7,664 nucleotides of DNA from Gammaproteobacteria bacterium (GTDB lineage Bacteria > Pseudomonadota > Gammaproteobacteria > HK1): positions 1-7,664 of the forward strand of contig JAJECB010000243.1 of the NCBI GenBank assembly GCA_022822245.1, read 5' to 3'. Below the pieces are notes generated by a model that ran no database searches, was not told the origin of the DNA, and saw only the letters and a list, made by a program, of their open reading frames with translations. The position numbers were made by a program, and so were the translations under genes. The stretch's first letter is position 1; every line of letters begins with the position of its first letter. Shown here piece after piece: positions 4,933 to 7,664 of the stretch.

Positions 4933-6105
4933 ATGAACCTGCTGGAACGGCTCGAGAACCGGCGCGAGCGGAGTGAGGAGGAGCGGCTCGTCCTCGACCA
5001 GGTGGCGCGCCTCGCGGACGAGTCGATCGCGCCCCGCGCCGCTCACTACGACCGCACGGCCGAGTTCCCGGCCGACAACATGCAGGCCATCAACGAGCTC
5101 GGCCTCAACGCGATCTTCGTCCCCGACGCCTATGAGGGCGCCCTCCTCCCCTTCGGCACCTACCTCGAGTGCGTGAAGCTCCTCACCCGGGCGTGCGCGT
5201 CGACCGGGATCATCTACGCCACCACGTTCCACGCGATGAAGCCCCTCATCGACTTCGGCTCCCCGGAGCAGAAGACCCGGCTTCTTCCCCGGATCGCCCG
5301 CGGCGGACTCGGCTCCCTCGTCATCACCGAACCGACCGCGGGCTCGGACGCGACCGCGATGCGCACCCGCTTTGCGCCGGACGGCGACGAGATCGTCGTC
5401 ACCGGGGAGAAGACGTTCATCTCGAGCGGCGACGTCTCCGAGCTCCTCCTCGTCTTCGGCAAGTGGTCGGAGATCGACGACCCGCGGGGCGCGATCACCG
5501 CCCTCGTCGTCGAGCGCGGGGCGCCCGGTCTCTCCGTCGCCGGCCGCGAGGACAAGATGGGGATGCGGGCCTCGTCCACCGTCACCCTGCGCTTCGAGGA
5601 ATGCCGGGCCCCGCGCACGAACCTCCTCGGCGGCCCCGGCCACGGGCTCCGCATTCTCCTCGCCTCGCTCAACAAGTCGCGCCCGTCGATCGCGGCCCAC
5701 GCCCTCGGCATCGCGCGCGCCGCCTTCGACGACATGGTGGGATGGATGAACGAGCGCCGCCAGTCCGGGCGCGCGGTCATCGACTTCCAGGGCAACCAGT
5801 TCCTCCTCGCGGACCTCGCCTCGGAGCTCGTCCTGACCGAGGCGTGGCTCGACTACGTGGCGGAGCTCGTCGAGGGCGACGCGGGAGCGGGGGACTACGC
5901 GATGGAGGCCTCGATCGCGAAGCTCCGCGCCTCGGACCTCGCGATGCGGATGGCCACCGAGGCGGTGCAGATGCACGGAGGCTACGGCTACATCAAGGAC
6001 TACCGCGTCGAACGGCTGATGCGGGACGCCAAGATCACCCAGATCTGGGAGGGGACGAACCAGGTCCACCGCCAGCTCATCGGCCGGCACTTCCGCGCCC
6101 GCTGA
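4933..6105 (+). CDS. Acyl-CoA dehydrogenase
   Basis: The protein has 390 residues, the usual family length. The N-terminal helical domain (about 1-125) is followed by the FAD-binding loop VITEPTAGSDATAMRT (130-145), VTGEKTFISSG (156-166), KMGMRASSTVTLRFEECR (208-225), the SRPSIAAHALGIARAA helix (249-264), QMHGGYGYIKDYRVERLMRDAK (346-367) and IWEGTNQVHRQLIGR (371-385). E373 in WEGT aligns with the catalytic base of medium- and short-chain dehydrogenases (the YEGT glutamate), so the enzyme should be active. It removes two hydrogens between C-alpha and C-beta of an acyl-CoA and passes electrons to ETF; the acyl group is not predictable. The frame is open from 4726, but the residues before 4933 are low-complexity Pro/Thr/Ala/Arg text unlike the family, so ATG 4933 is preferred although it lacks a clear SD; ATG 4879 is the alternative. 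The gene converges on the oxygenase pair. Confidence 0.93.
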   Translation: MNLLERLENRRERSEEERLVLDQVARLADESIAPRAAHYDRTAEFPADNMQAINELGLNAIFVPDAYEGALLPFGTYLECVKLLTRACASTGIIYATTFHAMKPLIDFGSPEQKTRLLPRIARGGLGSLVITEPTAGSDATAMRTRFAPDGDEIVVTGEKTFISSGDVSELLLVFGKWSEIDDPRGAITALVVERGAPGLSVAGREDKMGMRASSTVTLRFEECRAPRTNLLGGPGHGLRILLASLNKSRPSIAAHALGIARAAFDDMVGWMNERRQSGRAVIDFQGNQFLLADLASELVLTEAWLDYVAELVEGDAGAGDYAMEASIAKLRASDLAMRMATEAVQMHGGYGYIKDYRVERLMRDAKITQIWEGTNQVHRQLIGRHFRAR

Positions 6106-6124
6106 GAGAGCCCGCCCCGGCTGG

Positions 6125-6154
6125 CGGACGCGGGACGAGGGCCGCGGGCGTCCG
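6125..6154. terminator. Candidate bidirectional hairpin between convergent genes
   Basis: CGGACGC (6125-6131) and GCGTCCG (6148-6154) form a perfect 7-bp stem around a 16-nt GC-rich loop. It lies in the 52-bp gap between the dehydrogenase stop and the oxygenase stop, where a shared terminator is expected. No T-tract follows on either strand. Confidence 0.3.
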
Positions 6155-6157
6155 GGT

Positions 6158-7117
6158 TCAGCCGCGGTAGCGGCGCGCCCCGCCGTCGCGGTGCCAGAGC
6201 CTCAGCATGAGACGCTTTCGCTCGGGGTCCGGGTGGTCGGTGTAGGACGCCCGCCCGTGACCGCACCAGCGGTTGTTCACGAACTGAAGCTCGCCCGGCT
6301 TGAGGGTGAACTCGCAGCAAAGGGCCGGATCCTCCACCACCCGGGTCATCGTCTCGAACGCGGCGCGCGTCTGCGCATCCATCTCCACCCCCGCCGTCTC
6401 GTAGCCGGCCGGGATGGTGAAGTGGGTGTAGCGGCAGCGAAGCTCCGGCCGCAGCTCGAACACCGGGAAGAACACGGTCTGCGGCTCGTCCGGCCAGAAG
6501 TCGCCCTGGCGGTCCTGGTAGAACGGCCGGTAGAGGCGTTCCAGCGCCTCCGGGTGCTCGGCAAGCAGCACGTTGTGGACCGAGTAGAAGCTCACGAACC
6601 GGCTCGCTCCGCCCTCGCGCGCCGCGCGCAGGCAGAGCAGGCTCACGTGGTCGGGCGGGATGTGGTTGAAGGAGTTGTCGACGTGGGGGGGCTGGGCGAC
6701 GTTGGTGCGAAAGCCCCGCACCCCGATCCGCTTCGGGACCCCGGTATCGGTCACCTCCACCATCACCTCCCCGTCCCGGGTCTGGACGACGGGGCGCCCC
6801 ACCATCGCCCCGAGCAGCCAGAACGCCCCCTCGAGGCGCGGGCGCTCCGGAAGTTCCTCGATCGGCACCCGGTCGACCACCACCACCCCCGGCCCGTCGT
6901 CGAGCCGGCGGCGCACCTCGGCCATGAGGCCGCGGCACGCGTCGAGCTCGTAGTCGGCGGGGTCGAGGAGGAAGGAAGGGACGGGGTCGCGTTCGAGGAT
7001 GCGGGCGAGGCGTTCGATCTCCGCCGCGCACCCCTCCGTCATCGGGACGCGCCAGTCCTCGTCCCGGATGGTGGCGCGGGTCCAGGCCCTCGGCCCGGTG
7101 ACCGGCTCGCGGATCAT
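6158..7117 (-). CDS. TauD/TfdA-family Fe(II)/2-oxoglutarate dioxygenase
   Basis: The protein has 319 residues. The opening PVTGPRAWTRATIRDEDW is the usual start of the TauD-like/gamma-butyrobetaine-hydroxylase-like group. GPGVVVVDRVP (75-85) is the first core strand; PPHVDNSFNHIPPDHVSLLCLR (143-164) carries the iron ligands H145 and D147; GGASRFVSFYSVHNVLL (169-185) follows; FVNNRWCGHGRASYTDHP (279-296) carries the distal ligand H287; and RKRLMLRLWHR (300-310) holds the arginines expected to bind 2-oxoglutarate. The facial triad is complete, so an oxygen-dependent hydroxylase is expected, cytoplasmic, substrate unknown. The open frame extends upstream to 7474 but that part overlaps the PhyH gene in another frame, so ATG 7117 is chosen. 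It lacks a clear SD; 13 nt separate it from the PhyH stop, suggesting translational coupling in one transcript. Confidence 0.9.
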   Translation of the reverse strand: MIREPVTGPRAWTRATIRDEDWRVPMTEGCAAEIERLARILERDPVPSFLLDPADYELDACRGLMAEVRRRLDDGPGVVVVDRVPIEELPERPRLEGAFWLLGAMVGRPVVQTRDGEVMVEVTDTGVPKRIGVRGFRTNVAQPPHVDNSFNHIPPDHVSLLCLRAAREGGASRFVSFYSVHNVLLAEHPEALERLYRPFYQDRQGDFWPDEPQTVFFPVFELRPELRCRYTHFTIPAGYETAGVEMDAQTRAAFETMTRVVEDPALCCEFTLKPGELQFVNNRWCGHGRASYTDHPDPERKRLMLRLWHRDGGARRYRG

Positions 7118-7130
7118 GGGCGCGGCAAGG

Positions 7131-7664
7131 TCAGTCCGCGGCCGCCGCGCGCTCGCGGGCCGCACCTGGCTCCGACTCCGACTTCGGCTCCGGCTCGTCC
7201 GCGGTCGCGAAGTAGCGGTGGCCGAGGGTGCGCTGGTTCTCGTAGAGCGAGCCCTGGTGGACCGCCTTGGGGAGCGGGATCCGGACCGGCGCCGGGGCGA
7301 GCCGGGGCTCGAGGGTCGGCTCGCCGTGCACCACCCGGCGGTTGAACCCGTCGAGGTCGTCGAGGGGCTCGGTCCCCGCGAGCGGCCAGGCGTCCGCCGC
7401 CGCGTACTCGAAGAACAGGAGCCGGCGCGGCCGCTCGCTCCGGTTGACGGCCGAGCCGTGCACGAGGCGCGCATGGTGGATGGTGACGCTCCCGGCGGGC
7501 GCGGTGAGGGCGACCGCGCCCGAAAGGTCGAGAGGGGTGCGCGCGAGGTCGATACCGCCGCAGAACGCCCCGTGCGCGTCGTGGTGGTCGTGGAGCGGCC
7601 CGAGGTGGCTCCGGGGGAGCACCATCATCGGGCCGTTCCCCTCGTCCATGTCGTCGAGGAGGAT
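7131..7664 (-). CDS. PhyH (phytanoyl-CoA dioxygenase) family oxygenase, 5' end cut by window edge
   Basis: The frame is open at the right edge; 177 residues of the C-terminal part are visible. The first residues, LLDDMDEGNGPMMVLPRSH, match the PhyH signature LDDxDxxNGxxxxxPGSH, so the ATG at 7649 is internal and the real start lies outside the window. The distal iron ligand is the H in ARLVHGSAVNRSERPRRLLF, followed by the arginine pair expected to hold 2-oxoglutarate and by EYAAADAWPL, all typical of the family. The proximal HxD motif must lie upstream and cannot be checked. Members hydroxylate acyl-CoAs, ectoine, halogenated or phosphonate substrates and others, so the substrate is open. 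The tail after GHRYFATADE is a low-complexity Glu/Pro/Ser/Ala stretch. The gene is followed 13 nt later by the TauD-type oxygenase on the same strand. Confidence 0.88.
   Translation of the reverse strand: MLLDDMDEGNGPMMVLPRSHLGPLHDHHDAHGAFCGGIDLARTPLDLSGAVALTAPAGSVTIHHARLVHGSAVNRSERPRRLLFFEYAAADAWPLAGTEPLDDLDGFNRRVVHGEPTLEPRLAPAPVRIPLPKAVHQGSLYENQRTLGHRYFATADEPEPKSESEPGAARERAAAAD

Noticed and set aside
4747..6090. A 447-codon minus-strand open frame opposite the acyl-CoA dehydrogenase
   Set aside because: It is composed of Glu/Val/Arg/Asp-rich shadow sequence, and the plus strand is an unmistakable full-length dehydrogenase.
7118..7474. Upstream extension of the TauD-type frame to 7474
   Set aside because: It lies inside the PhyH gene in another frame and reads as Ser/Arg-rich text; the family N-terminus begins at 7117.

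Overview
The window is very GC-rich, with strong Shine-Dalgarno (SD) sites and compact genes on both strands. The gene families (acyl-CoA dehydrogenase, Fe(II)/2-oxoglutarate oxygenases, PuuE-type deacetylase fold, Uma2 nuclease fold, VapB-like antitoxin) fit an environmental, probably proteobacterial or proteobacteria-like, heterotroph. No rRNA, tRNA or other marker is present, so the lineage cannot be fixed. I see no CRISPR array, transposase or RNA gene.

Left part (1-1753, minus strand). An antitoxin gene of the type usually paired with a VapC/PIN toxin starts at 298 and runs off the left edge; it was cut by the window and is easy to miss. Upstream of it lies a 319-residue five-bladed beta-propeller protein resembling glycoside hydrolase family 43 (400-1359). 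Upstream of that, 1446-1587 holds a decayed second copy of the same antitoxin's 5' half, broken by a 19-bp tandem duplication. An intact and a dead antitoxin copy in the same orientation therefore bracket the propeller gene.

Middle (1754-4702). A plus-strand Uma2-family protein has a consensus TATAAT box and a good ribosome site. It converges on a minus-strand pair: an alpha/beta hydrolase (3962-4702) followed by a PuuE/polysaccharide-deacetylase protein (2923-3861) that may have its own promoter.

Right part (4703-7664). A 230-bp divergent intergenic region carries a 10-bp perfect inverted repeat and leads into a plus-strand acyl-CoA dehydrogenase (4933-6105). This gene converges on a minus-strand pair of iron/2-oxoglutarate oxygenases of two different families: a PhyH-type protein (7131 to the right edge, 3' part only) and a TauD/GBBH-type protein (6158-7117), 13 nt apart and probably cotranscribed.

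Taken together, the right two thirds look like accessory catabolism (two hydroxylases, an acyl-CoA oxidation step, an ester or amide hydrolase, a C-N hydrolase-like deacetylase fold). The left edge is a toxin-antitoxin locus with a history of duplication. The substrate of the catabolic genes cannot be read from sequence. The best candidates for something undescribed are the bracketing antitoxin copies, the operator-like palindrome before the antitoxin gene, and the inverted repeat before the dehydrogenase gene.
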